Source: Pseudomonas sp. NFR16 (GTDB lineage: Bacteria; Pseudomonadota; Gammaproteobacteria; Pseudomonadales; Pseudomonadaceae). Taken from it: a DNA stretch of 64,000 nucleotides. The notes beneath the pieces were generated by a model, which did no database searches, was not told the DNA's origin, and worked only from the letters and a program-made list of their open reading frames with translations. Position numbers and translations under genes: made by a program. The stretch lies in contig NZ_FNYJ01000002.1 in NCBI RefSeq assembly GCF_900108875.1, positions 39,921 to 103,920 on the forward strand, read 5' to 3'. This document shows, in pieces, positions 1-10,820 of this stretch. How positions within the stretch are numbered: the first letter of the stretch is position 1; every line of letters begins with the position of its first letter.

Positions 1-1
1 C

Positions 2-142
2 TCCAAAGAGACCGCCGAAAACCTGGAGCACTACCACGTGCTGCTGGGGACGATCTTCTACTACGTGATCGGCCTGCACGTGATCGCCGCGATCTGGCAC
101 CACTTCGTGCGCAAAGACAACACGGTGCGACGCATGGTCTAG
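2..142 (+). CDS. Cytochrome b561 family protein, C-terminal 46 codons (partial)
   Basis: The frame is open from the window edge and ends at TAG 140-142. The visible residues include a membrane segment with GLHVIAAIWHH near the end and a basic C-terminus (VRKDNTVRRMV). Di-haem cytochrome b561 proteins of proteobacteria have this last helix with a haem-ligand histidine; they sit in the inner membrane and pass electrons between quinol and other carriers. The N-terminal part lies outside the window, so length and partners cannot be judged. The next gene is convergent, on the minus strand. Confidence 0.7.
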   Translation, partial: SKETAENLEHYHVLLGTIFYYVIGLHVIAAIWHHFVRKDNTVRRMV

Positions 143-160
143 CCCGACCGTGCCGGACGA

Positions 161-1366
161 TCAGCGCGGCGAATCCACCGTGCCGTCGACCGGGTCCGGC
201 GGCACCGGGCCGTCCTGGCTGGTGTCAATGCTGACCACCACCGACATCCCCGGGCGCAACCGATCGACATCTTCCTGATCGTTGTCGATCGTGATGCGCA
301 CCGGAATGCGCTGGGCGATCTTGACGAAGTTGCCGGTGGCGTTGTCGGCCGGCAACAGGCTGAATTCGGAGCCTGCCGCAGGCGAGATTCGTTGCACCCG
401 CCCTCGCATCTTGCGATTTTCGAGCGCATCGACCGTAAAGCTCACTGGCTGACCAAGGCGCACATTCGCCATCTGGGTTTCTTTCATGTTGGCGATGATC
501 CAGCGGGGACGCGGCACCAGTGCCATCAACTGCGCACCGGAGTTGACGTACGCGCCCAGACGCACGCCAATCTGCCCCAACTGACCGTCGCGCGGCGCCG
601 TGATCCGCGTGTTGCTGAGGTCGATACGCGCCAGCTCGATCGCCGCTTCGGCATTCTTCACCGACGCCTCCAGCGAGCCGCGATTGACGATCACGGTCTG
701 CAAGTCTTGCCGGGAAATTTCCAGCGACGCGCGCGCTTCCGCCAGCGCCGCTCGGGCCTGAGCGTCGGCGGCGCGAGTGACGTCCAGTTCGCTTTTCGAC
801 ACCGAACCGTCGGTGACCAGCGCCGAGCTGCGACGCAGATCCGCCGCGGCCTTTTCGCTCTGCGCCAGCGCGTTGGCGACCGCGGCCTGTCGCTGGACGA
901 TGGTCGCTTCGGCGCTGCGCCGTTGCTGCAGGTTATTGTCCAGCGCAGCTTTCTGAATGCCCAGCTGCGCCAGGCCCTGGTCCAGATGCTGCTGATAGAT
1001 CCGGTCGTCGATCCGCACCAGCAGGTCGCCCTCCTTCACCCACTGAAAATCCTGAACCGGCACCTCGTAGACGTAACCGCTCAGTTGCGGACCGATGAGG
1101 GTGGTCTGACCGCGCACCATTGCATTTTCTGTGCTTTCGATAGGGCTGCTGAACGGCGGCAGCTGCCAGGCGTAAAGCACAACCAGCACGCCGGCCAGCG
1201 CAACGCCGCCGAACAGAATCGATGACACCAGCCTGATGCGCGCCGACCGAGGCTGGGTCGTGGCCGGCATGACCGCCGGTGCCGGGGCCGGCCCTGCCGA
1301 CGCTGCCTGATTGGGCGCCGACGAAGCGCCGGAAGTGCTGCCAGAAGGATTGCCAGGTTCAGTCAT
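161..1366 (-). CDS. HlyD/EmrA-family membrane fusion (periplasmic adaptor) protein
   Basis: A 401-residue adaptor subunit of a drug-efflux pump. A cytoplasmic Pro/Ala/Ser-rich N-terminus is followed by one membrane helix at about residues 45-68, a biotinyl-lipoyl-like segment (GYVYEVPVQDFQWVKEGDLLVRID), a long Ala/Gln/Arg-rich coiled coil at about 125-260, and a closing lipoyl/beta-barrel part (NTRITAPRDGQLGQIGVRLGAYV). This is the EmrA/HlyD plan. The start was set at ATG 1366 because it overlaps the stop of the upstream transporter gene (ATGA), which is typical of translational coupling; an in-frame start 84 bases upstream lies inside that gene. It should connect the inner-membrane MFS pump to an outer-membrane channel. 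No outer-membrane factor gene is present here. Confidence 0.9.
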   Translation of the reverse strand: MTEPGNPSGSTSGASSAPNQAASAGPAPAPAVMPATTQPRSARIRLVSSILFGGVALAGVLVVLYAWQLPPFSSPIESTENAMVRGQTTLIGPQLSGYVYEVPVQDFQWVKEGDLLVRIDDRIYQQHLDQGLAQLGIQKAALDNNLQQRRSAEATIVQRQAAVANALAQSEKAAADLRRSSALVTDGSVSKSELDVTRAADAQARAALAEARASLEISRQDLQTVIVNRGSLEASVKNAEAAIELARIDLSNTRITAPRDGQLGQIGVRLGAYVNSGAQLMALVPRPRWIIANMKETQMANVRLGQPVSFTVDALENRKMRGRVQRISPAAGSEFSLLPADNATGNFVKIAQRIPVRITIDNDQEDVDRLRPGMSVVVSIDTSQDGPVPPDPVDGTVDSPR

Positions 1367-3042
1367 GAAGAAGGAGTACCGGAAGGTTGAACGGAAGATG
1401 CGCCTGACGTCGCCGGTGTAAAAGGCGCGACCGGCTCGGTGGTGATCCACAGCCAGGTTGCCCGGCTGGTGATCCAGATCGCTGTCAGCACGGCGATCAG
1501 CGCAATGAGCATGAAGACGTCGTTGTAGGCCAGCGTATTGGCCTCGCGCGTGGCCGCCGTGGCCAGCGAGCGAATGCCCTGATTAGTGCGTGCCGACGGA
1601 TCGGCAATGGCGGAGATGTACGCGCCGCTGGCGCTTTGCAGGCGCGACTGGACCTGCGCGTCGAGGAGCGTGACGTGCTCGACGATGTGCGCCGAGTGAA
1701 ACTTCTCGCGCCAGACCTGAAAAGTGCCCAGCAACGCCGAGCCGATCAGGCTGCCGACGTTCTGGGTGATCCCGAACAGCACGGAGAAGCTGACCATGTT
1801 GCGCGGGTTGCTGATCACCCCGCTGATGCCCAGCACCAGCGTCGGGCCGAGAAAGAACGTCCCCCCGAACGCCAGCAGAAACTGACTGAAATACATCTGC
1901 GGGCCGCGGGTCAGGCTGGTGGAAAAACTGTCCATCGTCGAACCGATCGCCATCAGCGCCAGCGAGATGATCAGCGGCTTGAACAGATGCTGCGGGTTGA
2001 TCGTCATGGCGCTGACCAACAGCCCGGCGACGCTGCCCAGCAGCATGAAAAGGTACAAGGTGTGCAACTGCTCAGTGCCCTGGTTCATGCCCTGAAGAAA
2101 ACCGACGGCGCCGGTGGATTGCTCCGACAGCACAATGCGCGTCAGCAACACGCCCATGGCGAAGCGGATCATTCGTCCGCTGCCCAGCCACCGTGTGATG
2201 AGCAGCGGGCGGGTGCGGTTATGTTCGATTGCCAGCCCGGCAAGAATCAGTACGATCGACGACGCCAGCGCAATGCCGATCCACGGCTCTTCCAGCCACC
2301 ATTCGATGCGCCCCAGCGACAGCGCCGCGCACAACGCGGCGAAGCCTGAGGCGAGTAACGCGAAGGTCAGGAAGTCGAGTTTTTCGAACGCTTTGAAGCG
2401 ATCGCCCGGCGGCAGCTTGAGGATCAGGACGCAGCCCAGGGAAAGCAGACACATGCCCAGCTCGAACAGGTACAAGCCACGCCACTCGGCGATCTGCAGC
2501 AAGTCTTCCGAAATCAGGCGCGCCAGCGGCGTTGCCAGTTGCGCCGTGCCAAGGCCGAGTACCAGCGCCTTCATCCGCCATTTCTGCGGAAAGGCCTGAA
2601 TCATGTAGTACAGGCCCAGCGAGCTGAGCGCCGCCCCCACCATGCCGTGAGCGGCGCGCACGGCGATGGCCGATTCGATGTCATTGACGAACAGATGACC
2701 GAACGTGACCAGGGCATACAACACCAGGAACACTTCGGTGAAGGCACGCAAGCCAAACTGCTGACGGAATTTGACCAGCAGCAGGTTCATCGAAACGTTG
2801 GTCATGACGTACGCGGCGGGCAGCCAGGCAATTTCCGCCTGCGTAGCGCCCAGCGCGCCCTGCAGGTACTGAAGGTTGGCGACTACCAGCGCATTGCCGA
2901 GCCCGCCGGTCAACGCGACGATGACCCCGACAATCGCAAACGCCCAACGCTTGGGCACCGGATGCAGGGGCGTGGAGGGAGAACCGGGCATCGTCGGTCG
3001 CTCATGAGGCGCCCAGTCGCGGGGTGTGTACTTGTCGTTCAT
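1363..3042 (-). CDS. MFS efflux transporter, DHA2/EmrB-like
   Basis: A 559-residue polytopic membrane protein with about a dozen or more hydrophobic helices, starting at about residue 30 (WAFAIVGVIVALTGGLGNALVVA). The early stretch GALGATQAEIAWLPAAYVM is typical of the EmrB/DHA2 14-helix drug:proton antiporters. Start ATG 3042 fits the length of the family and has an AGG stretch about 11 bases upstream. It overlaps the HlyD gene by 4 bases, so the two are surely one operon exporting an unknown compound. No regulator gene is adjacent. The substrate cannot be told from the sequence. Confidence 0.88.
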   Translation of the reverse strand: MNDKYTPRDWAPHERPTMPGSPSTPLHPVPKRWAFAIVGVIVALTGGLGNALVVANLQYLQGALGATQAEIAWLPAAYVMTNVSMNLLLVKFRQQFGLRAFTEVFLVLYALVTFGHLFVNDIESAIAVRAAHGMVGAALSSLGLYYMIQAFPQKWRMKALVLGLGTAQLATPLARLISEDLLQIAEWRGLYLFELGMCLLSLGCVLILKLPPGDRFKAFEKLDFLTFALLASGFAALCAALSLGRIEWWLEEPWIGIALASSIVLILAGLAIEHNRTRPLLITRWLGSGRMIRFAMGVLLTRIVLSEQSTGAVGFLQGMNQGTEQLHTLYLFMLLGSVAGLLVSAMTINPQHLFKPLIISLALMAIGSTMDSFSTSLTRGPQMYFSQFLLAFGGTFFLGPTLVLGISGVISNPRNMVSFSVLFGITQNVGSLIGSALLGTFQVWREKFHSAHIVEHVTLLDAQVQSRLQSASGAYISAIADPSARTNQGIRSLATAATREANTLAYNDVFMLIALIAVLTAIWITSRATWLWITTEPVAPFTPATSGASSVQPSGTPSS

Positions 3043-3268
3043 CGAGCGGACCTGGTGGATTCCGTGCTGAGACCATGGGCAGAACAATATTACTCACGAG
3101 ACGGTCGGCTCACGCAGCGTCAACGGACCTCATCGCGCTTAGGGCCCCATCAGGCTTCAAACGGTCGTGGCCAACGCAATTGATTCTAGCGACTTTGTGG
3201 CGGGCGCCACTTCGTCAGACTTTGCCCATGGCCGTGCTTGCAGGCATGTTCCTGAAAAAGGCGTGTAC

Positions 3269-3296
3269 AGCCCGACGCAGCGTGGCGCATCGGGCT
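3269..3296 (-). terminator. Hairpin downstream of the xdhC-like gene
   Basis: On the minus strand AGCCCGATGC and GCGTCGGGCT pair with a single T-G mismatch around an 8-base loop, directly after the stop of the XdhC-like gene. The following bases (GTACACGCCTTTTTC) reach a T run only about 9 bases later, so termination may be inefficient. Confidence 0.45.
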
Positions 3297-3314
3297 GAGA
3301 GTGTCGCGTCGGGA

Positions 3315-4490
3315 CTATCCGATCATCTTCACGCGATGTTCCTGTGCGTCGAGCGCCACGTCCACGGCGTGAATACTGGCCTGACGGTGTTTGAGCATGC
3401 CGCCGGCGCGGCCGTTGAACACCGCATTGACCTCGGAAAGGATCGACAGCGCCACGCTGTGGGGCGCATCGCCGCCCAGATCCAGCCCGACCGGATAATG
3501 CAGGCGGGCGAACGCATCGGCCTCGCGCAGCGATGGCGGCAACTCGTCCAACAGCCGCTCGCTGCGGCTGCGCGGGCCCAATTGCCCGATGTAGCGCGGT
3601 GCATGCTGCAACACCTGTCCTAGCCAGTGGCGGTCCTGCGTCAGGCTATGGGTCATCACCACGACCGCCGCGTCTTGCACCATCGTCGCCAGTGCCGGCA
3701 AGGGCTCCAGCGGCAACGCCAACACCTCGTCAGCATCGGGAAAACGCTGCGGGCGGGCAAAGTGACTGCGTGCATCGATCACAGTGATGTGCCAGCCCTG
3801 CACCCTGGCCATGCTCACCAGCGGCATGGCGTCATGGCCTGCGCCGAATACCACCAGACGGCGAGGCGCGGCGATGTATTCGAGCAGGACTTCGACCGGA
3901 CCGTCCGGGCCTTCGTAGGTGCTCGTTGCCGAGCGGCGGACATCCAGCACCGTTTGCAGATCCTCGGCAATGGCCGTTGCCAGCCAGCGCTCGCGCATCT
4001 GCACCTGCACACCGCTGGACGGTGAAATGGCCACTCGCTCACCCAATGCCACATGACGCTCGCTGGCCGAGCCAATCACGGTCGCCAGCGCGGCGTCGCG
4101 TCCGCTGGCCTTGACCGCACGCAAGACATCCACCACCAGACTCGGTGCCTGAGGGTGGATGCGCTCGAACAGGATGTGCACCGTGCCGTTGCAGCCGAGA
4201 CCGAAACTCAGCTCGGCGTCCTCGAGCTCATCGTCGTCTTCGCCGGTGGTGTAGCTGCGCATCGAAGGCTTGCCGGTCGCAGTCAGCCACCAGGCTTTTT
4301 TGCTGACATCGCTTTCCAGGCAACCGCCGCTGACGGTGCCGGTGGCCTCGCCCATCGGCATGATGACCATGCGCGCCCCCGGACGGCGATAGGCCGAACC
4401 CTCGACCTTGACCACCGTGGCGATCACCGCTTCCTGTTGCCCGCACTGCGCGACGTCGAGCGCCTCGAGCAGGCTGGATAAGTCGTTCAT
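3315..4490 (-). CDS. XdhC/CoxI family molybdoenzyme maturation protein
   Basis: A 391-residue XdhC-type protein. The N-terminal CoxI/XdhC domain (about 1-75, with RRPGARMVIMPMGEATGTVSGGCLE) is followed by a C-terminal Rossmann domain starting at RRLVVFGAGHDAMPLV (about residue 215) and ending with SILSEVNAVFNGRAGGML. XdhC proteins bind molybdenum cofactor, help insert its sulfurated form and deliver it to xanthine dehydrogenase-type enzymes. Start ATG 4490 was chosen over one 24 bases upstream because it begins the conserved domain and has a GGGGG stretch about 7 bases before it. No molybdenum hydroxylase gene lies next to it, so its client enzyme must be encoded elsewhere. Confidence 0.85.
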   Translation of the reverse strand: MNDLSSLLEALDVAQCGQQEAVIATVVKVEGSAYRRPGARMVIMPMGEATGTVSGGCLESDVSKKAWWLTATGKPSMRSYTTGEDDDELEDAELSFGLGCNGTVHILFERIHPQAPSLVVDVLRAVKASGRDAALATVIGSASERHVALGERVAISPSSGVQVQMRERWLATAIAEDLQTVLDVRRSATSTYEGPDGPVEVLLEYIAAPRRLVVFGAGHDAMPLVSMARVQGWHITVIDARSHFARPQRFPDADEVLALPLEPLPALATMVQDAAVVVMTHSLTQDRHWLGQVLQHAPRYIGQLGPRSRSERLLDELPPSLREADAFARLHYPVGLDLGGDAPHSVALSILSEVNAVFNGRAGGMLKHRQASIHAVDVALDAQEHRVKMIG

Positions 4491-4868
4491 GTATGCCCCC
4501 GAAAACTGACTCATTCACTCTGGCATGGCCAGTTCTGACGTTAAAAGGCCCCGTGTGTGTACCGCGGCGCCTTTGTTGCGACTGTCAGTGGCGCCTCAGG
4601 TTCAGGCTTTTCAAGAGTCGCGGCGGCAGGTCAAAACCAAGAAACACAGTCCGTTGCGCGAGCTCCGCTGGTCAGCCGAGCGGCGCGAGCGCCGTGCAGA
4701 CGCCCGCAAACACAATAATATGAGCCCTAACATTTAAAGGCCCGTTTGTAATACGCTGGTCCCCCGGCGTTGTGCGAATACTACACTGGCTGTTCGCCTC
4801 GGCCATCTGTCCACAGGTATGGTGCCTGAACGTCGACTCGCTCCCCGTGAATAAAAGGATTCATCGTC
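4491..4868. other. Intergenic region between divergent xdhC-like and DUF427 genes
   Basis: 378 bases carrying the promoters of two divergent genes. Short open frames occur (e.g. 4525-4737) but have no recognisable protein signature or convincing ribosome-binding site. A small GC-rich inverted repeat (GGCGCGAGCGCC, about 4681-4692) is the only structure seen. Confidence 0.5.
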
Positions 4869-5225
4869 ATGAAAACCCCAGGTCCTGATCACCCCATCAC
4901 AATCGCTGCGGTCAAGGGGCGCGTCACCGTTCAATTCAACGGCGCGCGCGTGGCTCAGAGCGACAAAGCGCTGGAACTCAAAGAGGCTTCATACCCTCCA
5001 GTTATATACATACCGCGTTCGGATATTTCGATTGAACATTACGCGCGATCCGAGCATCGAACCCATTGCCCTTACAAGGGCGACGCCAGCTACTTCAGCC
5101 TTAACGCCAATGGCGAGGTCGCTGAAAACGCTGTCTGGACCTACGAACAGGCGTATCCGTCGGTCAAGGAAATCGAAGGCCATGTCGCGTTTTACCCCGA
5201 CAAAGTGACCCTCGAAGTTCATTGA
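4869..5225 (+). CDS. DUF427 domain protein
   Basis: A 118-residue protein matching the DUF427 fold over its whole length: a beta-rich start (GRVTVQFNGARVAQSDKALEL), the motif YPPVIYIPRSDI, then HCPYKGDASYFSL, and WTYEQAYPSVKEIEGHVAFYPDKV near the end. These small cytosolic proteins are widespread in bacteria and have no settled function. There is no signal peptide or membrane segment. A GC hairpin follows the stop codon, so it is probably a single-gene unit. Start ATG 4869 follows an AAAGGA stretch at about 4853-4858. Confidence 0.85.
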   Translation: MKTPGPDHPITIAAVKGRVTVQFNGARVAQSDKALELKEASYPPVIYIPRSDISIEHYARSEHRTHCPYKGDASYFSLNANGEVAENAVWTYEQAYPSVKEIEGHVAFYPDKVTLEVH

Positions 5226-5278
5226 TTCGATGTCGATGCAGTCCCCGTCCTGTCGCTCCACCGCTTGGCTATACGAAT

Positions 5279-5308
5279 CCGGGCCGCAACTGCGCTGTTG
5301 CGGCCCGG
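5279..5308 (+). terminator. GC-rich hairpin after the DUF427 gene
   Basis: CCGGGCCGCAAC pairs perfectly with GTTGCGGCCCGG around a six-base loop (TGCGCT). No T tract follows, so this is a stable 3' structure rather than a classical intrinsic terminator. It lies 50 bases after the DUF427 stop and 85 bases before the egtBD start. Confidence 0.5.
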
Positions 5309-5393
5309 TCATGAGAAGAACGCAGGAAAGCCGTACCGCCTGGCTGCATGGAAATCAGCCCACCGGGCGTCGGCACACTCCGGAGAACGCCCG

Positions 5394-7541
<2,148 letters not shown>

Positions 7542-7603
7542 CCGGTGAATGGCGTGCCATCCACGCCGTTCACGGTCGGTCGTGAAGAACGGGCCATCAA
7601 GAT

Positions 7604-7634
7604 CAAAAAGGCGACCATCCGGTCGCCTTTTTTT
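7604..7634 (+). terminator. Rho-independent terminator of egtBD
   Basis: GGCGACC (7610-7616) pairs with GGTCGCC (7621-7627) around ATCC, preceded by AAAAA and followed by seven T residues. It closes the EgtB-EgtD transcript and isolates it from the TetR gene. Confidence 0.9.
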
Positions 7635-7767
7635 CGTCAAACCAGGCGCTTTTGACTCCGCCCTCAGGCAACGCTTAGGGCGCTAATCGACGCTGCGAAG
7701 AGCAACCTGCTAACGTCCATGTCACAACAATCAGTCTTTTCATCAGGTACGGACATCGACATTCGCC

Positions 7768-8346
7768 ATGGACACGCCCTCGCACCGGGAAAAAATATTG
7801 ACCGAAGGATTGAAGGTCGTTCACGAACGCGGATTCGCAGGCGCCAGCGTGCGTGACATCGTCCGGGCGGCAGGCGTGCCGCAGGGCTCGTTCACCAATC
7901 ACTTCGTGTCCAAGGAAGCGTTCGGCCTGGAGATCCTCGACCTGTACTGCGAGCAGACGCAACGGCTGCTCGACCGCACGCTGTTGAACACGGCGCTCGG
8001 GCCACTGCAACGCGTCATCGCCTACGTCGATGCGCACCAGTCGATTCTGGATAACGGCTGCATGAACAAGGGTTGCCTGTACGGCAACTTCACCGCCGAG
8101 AGCAGCGAACACAGCGAGTCGATTCGCCTGCGGCTGGTGGCCATCTATCAGTCGCTCACCGACCTGATCGCGACGTGCCTGACACAGGCGGTCAGAACGG
8201 GCGATCCGTCGGCCGAGCGCGACTGCCAGGCCATGGCACTGTTCATCGTTTCATCGTTACAGGGCGCGATGTTGCTGGCCAAGGCGCAGCGTCATTCGTC
8301 GGCCCTGCAAAGCCTGCGCAGCGTCGTCACTTCTTTGCTGCACTGA
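7768..8346 (+). CDS. TetR/AcrR family transcriptional regulator
   Basis: A 192-residue repressor with an N-terminal TetR helix-turn-helix (REKILTEGLKVVHERGFAGASVRDIVRAAGV, then GSFTNHFVSKEAFGLEIL). The C-terminal ligand domain contains NKGCLYGNFTAESSEHSESIR, which resembles the NemR/AcuR branch that responds to electrophiles or small organic acids. It is preceded by the egtBD terminator and followed 224 bases later by the valine-catabolism genes on the same strand; whether it regulates them, egtBD or distant genes cannot be read from the sequence. The ribosome-binding site before ATG 7768 is weak. Confidence 0.85.
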   Translation: MDTPSHREKILTEGLKVVHERGFAGASVRDIVRAAGVPQGSFTNHFVSKEAFGLEILDLYCEQTQRLLDRTLLNTALGPLQRVIAYVDAHQSILDNGCMNKGCLYGNFTAESSEHSESIRLRLVAIYQSLTDLIATCLTQAVRTGDPSAERDCQAMALFIVSSLQGAMLLAKAQRHSSALQSLRSVVTSLLH

Positions 8347-8570
8347 CGTCGCTGCCTCCTTCCCCGCTTGCGTCATGGCTGCCAACCTCAGTCAGCCGGC
8401 ATCCACCCTGCCGAATCAGGCAAATTGCCATGCATTACTGCACAACGGCGCTGCAGGATTCTTCATTGTCATTTGCAAAATTGCGCTGTTAGCATTCGTG
8501 AGCACCCTCACGGATCACGGCCGTTTTCGGTCGATGAATGAGCAAAACAAAAAGTAACAGGGAGTCAGCG

Positions 8571-9665
8571 ATGACGGCACAGGTAGTATCGGCCCAGTCT
8601 TCAGGCCAACCGGCCTGCGACACCGTTCTGTCCGAAGTACGCAATCATATCGGTCACATCACCCTCAACCGCCCGCAGGGCTTGAACGCTATCGACCTGG
8701 ACATGGTTCGTCAGCTGCAAGACCAGCTGGAAGCATGGGCGCGGGATGAGAAAGTCTATGCCGTGGTCCTGCGCGGCGCTGGCGACAAGGCGTTTTGCGC
8801 CGGTGGCGACATTCGCTCGATATACGACAGCTTCAAAGGCGGTCACACCGAACATCTGGATTTCTTCGCCGAAGAATACGCGCTGGACCTCACCCTTCAT
8901 CACTACCGCAAACCGGTCATGGCGCTGATGGACGGGTTCGTGCTGGGCGGCGGCATGGGACTGGCGCAAGGCGTTGACCTGCGCGTGGTCACCGAGCGCA
9001 GCCGTCTGGCGATGCCGGAAGTGGCCATCGGCTATTTCCCTGACGTCGGCGGCAGTTATTTCCTGCCCCGCGTGCCGGGCGAACTGGGCATCTATCTGGG
9101 TGTGACTGGCGTACAGATCCAGGCGGCGGATGCGCTGTACTGCGGCCTGGCCGACTGGTGCATCGACAGCGCCCGGCTCGATGAACTGGATCGCCAGCTT
9201 GACCTGCTGAAATGGAGCCTCACGCCACTCAAAGATCTGCAAGGCGTACTGGCGAAACTGGCGGTGCAGCAATTGCCCGAGCCGCCGCTGGAGAAGTTGC
9301 GCCCGGCCATCGATCACTTTTTCGCGCTTCCGGATATCCCGAGCATTATCGAACAGCTGCTGCAGGTGAACGTCATCGACAGCCACCGCTGGGCCGTCGA
9401 TACCGCTAACCTGATGAACACCCGTTCGCCGCTGGCGATGGCGGTCACGCTGGAGTTACTGCGCCGCGGCCGTCACCTGCCGCTCGAAACCTGCTTCGAT
9501 CTGGAGCTGCACCTTGATCGACAATGGTTTGAACGGGGCGACCTGATCGAGGGCGTGCGTGCCCTGATCGTTGATAAAGACAAGAAACCGCAATGGAACC
9601 CGTCCAGCGTGCAGAGCCTTGAAGGCGAGCATGTGGCGAGTTTTTTCAGCGGTCATGAGGCGTGA
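8571..9665 (+). CDS. 3-hydroxyisobutyryl-CoA hydrolase (enoyl-CoA hydratase superfamily)
   Basis: A 364-residue crotonase-fold enzyme. Diagnostic stretches are ITLNRPQGLNAIDLDMV, FCAGGDIRSIYDSF (oxyanion hole), MDGFVLGGGMGLAQG, and AMPEVAIGYFPDVGGSYFLPR, where the glutamate in MPE and the PDVGG element are characteristic of 3-hydroxyisobutyryl-CoA hydrolases rather than hydratases. The length of about 360 also fits. The enzyme releases 3-hydroxyisobutyrate from its CoA ester in valine degradation. ATG 8571 was chosen because AGGGAG lies 6 bases upstream. The next gene, an acyl-CoA dehydrogenase, begins 3 bases after the stop, so the pair is one operon. Confidence 0.85.
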   Translation: MTAQVVSAQSSGQPACDTVLSEVRNHIGHITLNRPQGLNAIDLDMVRQLQDQLEAWARDEKVYAVVLRGAGDKAFCAGGDIRSIYDSFKGGHTEHLDFFAEEYALDLTLHHYRKPVMALMDGFVLGGGMGLAQGVDLRVVTERSRLAMPEVAIGYFPDVGGSYFLPRVPGELGIYLGVTGVQIQAADALYCGLADWCIDSARLDELDRQLDLLKWSLTPLKDLQGVLAKLAVQQLPEPPLEKLRPAIDHFFALPDIPSIIEQLLQVNVIDSHRWAVDTANLMNTRSPLAMAVTLELLRRGRHLPLETCFDLELHLDRQWFERGDLIEGVRALIVDKDKKPQWNPSSVQSLEGEHVASFFSGHEA

Positions 9666-9668
9666 CCT

Positions 9669-10820
9669 ATGCAAGATCTCGAACTGACCGAAGAACAGGT
9701 AATGATCCGCGACATGGCGCGGGAATTTGCACGCAATGAAATCGCTCCCCATGCCCACGCCTGGGAGGAGGCCGGCTGGATCGACGACGATCTGGTCGAC
9801 AAACTCGGCGAGCTGGGCCTGCTGGGGATGATCGTGCCGGAGCAATGGGGCGGCACTTACATCGACTACGTGGCCTACGCCCTGGCGGTGGAAGAAATTT
9901 CCGCCGCCGACGCTGCGACCGGCACCTTGATGAGCGTGCACAGCTCGGTGGGCTGTGGGCCGATCCTCAATTACGGCAGCGACTCACAAAAGCAGCAGTG
10001 GCTCGAGAAGCTGGCCAGCGGCAAGGCCATTGGCTGTTTTTGCCTGACCGAACCCCATGCCGGTTCCGAAGCCCATAACCTGCGCACCCGTGCCGAACTC
10101 AAGGACGGCGAATGGGTGCTCAACGGCGCCAAGCAATTTGTCAGTAACGGCAAGCGGGCGCAGCTTGCCATCGTCTTTGCGGTGACTGATCCGCAGCTGG
10201 GCAAACGGGGTCTGTCGGCTTTTCTGGTGCCCACCGACAACCCCGGCTACAGCGTCGACCGCATGGAACACAAGATGGGCATTCGCGCTTCGGACACCTG
10301 CGCGGTGACCTTGAACGAATGCCGCATCCCTGCCGACCATCTGCTGGGCGAACGCGGCAAAGGCCTGGCAATCGCCCTGTCCAACCTGGAAGGCGGCCGG
10401 ATCGGCATCGCCGCCCAGGCACTGGGTATCGCGCGCGCCGCGTTCGAAGCGGCGCTGGCGTATGCTCGCGAGCGAGTGCAGTTCGACAAGCCGATCATCG
10501 AACACCAGAGCATTTCCAACCTGCTGGCCGACATGCACACGCGCATCAATGCCTCGCGTCTGCTGGTGCTGCACGCCGCACGCCTGCGCACGGCGGGCAA
10601 GCCCTGTCTGTCGGAGGCGTCGCAAGCCAAGCTGTTCGCGTCGGAAATGGCCGAGTGGGTCTGTTCCAAAGCGGTACAGATTCACGGCGGCTACGGCTAT
10701 CTGGAGGACTACCCGGTGGAGAAATTCTACCGGGATGCGCGGATCACTCAGATCTACGAAGGCTCCAGTGAAATCCAGCGCCTGCTCATCGCCCGCGAGC
10801 TGCGCCATTACGCGCTCTGA
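9669..10820 (+). CDS. Acyl-CoA dehydrogenase, probably isobutyryl-CoA dehydrogenase
   Basis: A 383-residue FAD enzyme with the full acyl-CoA dehydrogenase signature: [66 protein letters not shown] and the C-terminal catalytic glutamate region [17 protein letters not shown]. It oxidises a short branched acyl-CoA and feeds electrons to ETF. Coupling with the 3-hydroxyisobutyryl-CoA hydrolase gene immediately upstream points to isobutyryl-CoA in valine catabolism, though 2-methylbutyryl-CoA or another short acyl-CoA is possible. Its last 13 bases overlap the 3' end of the large convergent gene on the other strand. Confidence 0.88.
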   Translation: MQDLELTEEQVMIRDMAREFARNEIAPHAHAWEEAGWIDDDLVDKLGELGLLGMIVPEQWGGTYIDYVAYALAVEEISAADAATGTLMSVHSSVGCGPILNYGSDSQKQQWLEKLASGKAIGCFCLTEPHAGSEAHNLRTRAELKDGEWVLNGAKQFVSNGKRAQLAIVFAVTDPQLGKRGLSAFLVPTDNPGYSVDRMEHKMGIRASDTCAVTLNECRIPADHLLGERGKGLAIALSNLEGGRIGIAAQALGIARAAFEAALAYARERVQFDKPIIEHQSISNLLADMHTRINASRLLVLHAARLRTAGKPCLSEASQAKLFASEMAEWVCSKAVQIHGGYGYLEDYPVEKFYRDARITQIYEGSSEIQRLLIARELRHYAL

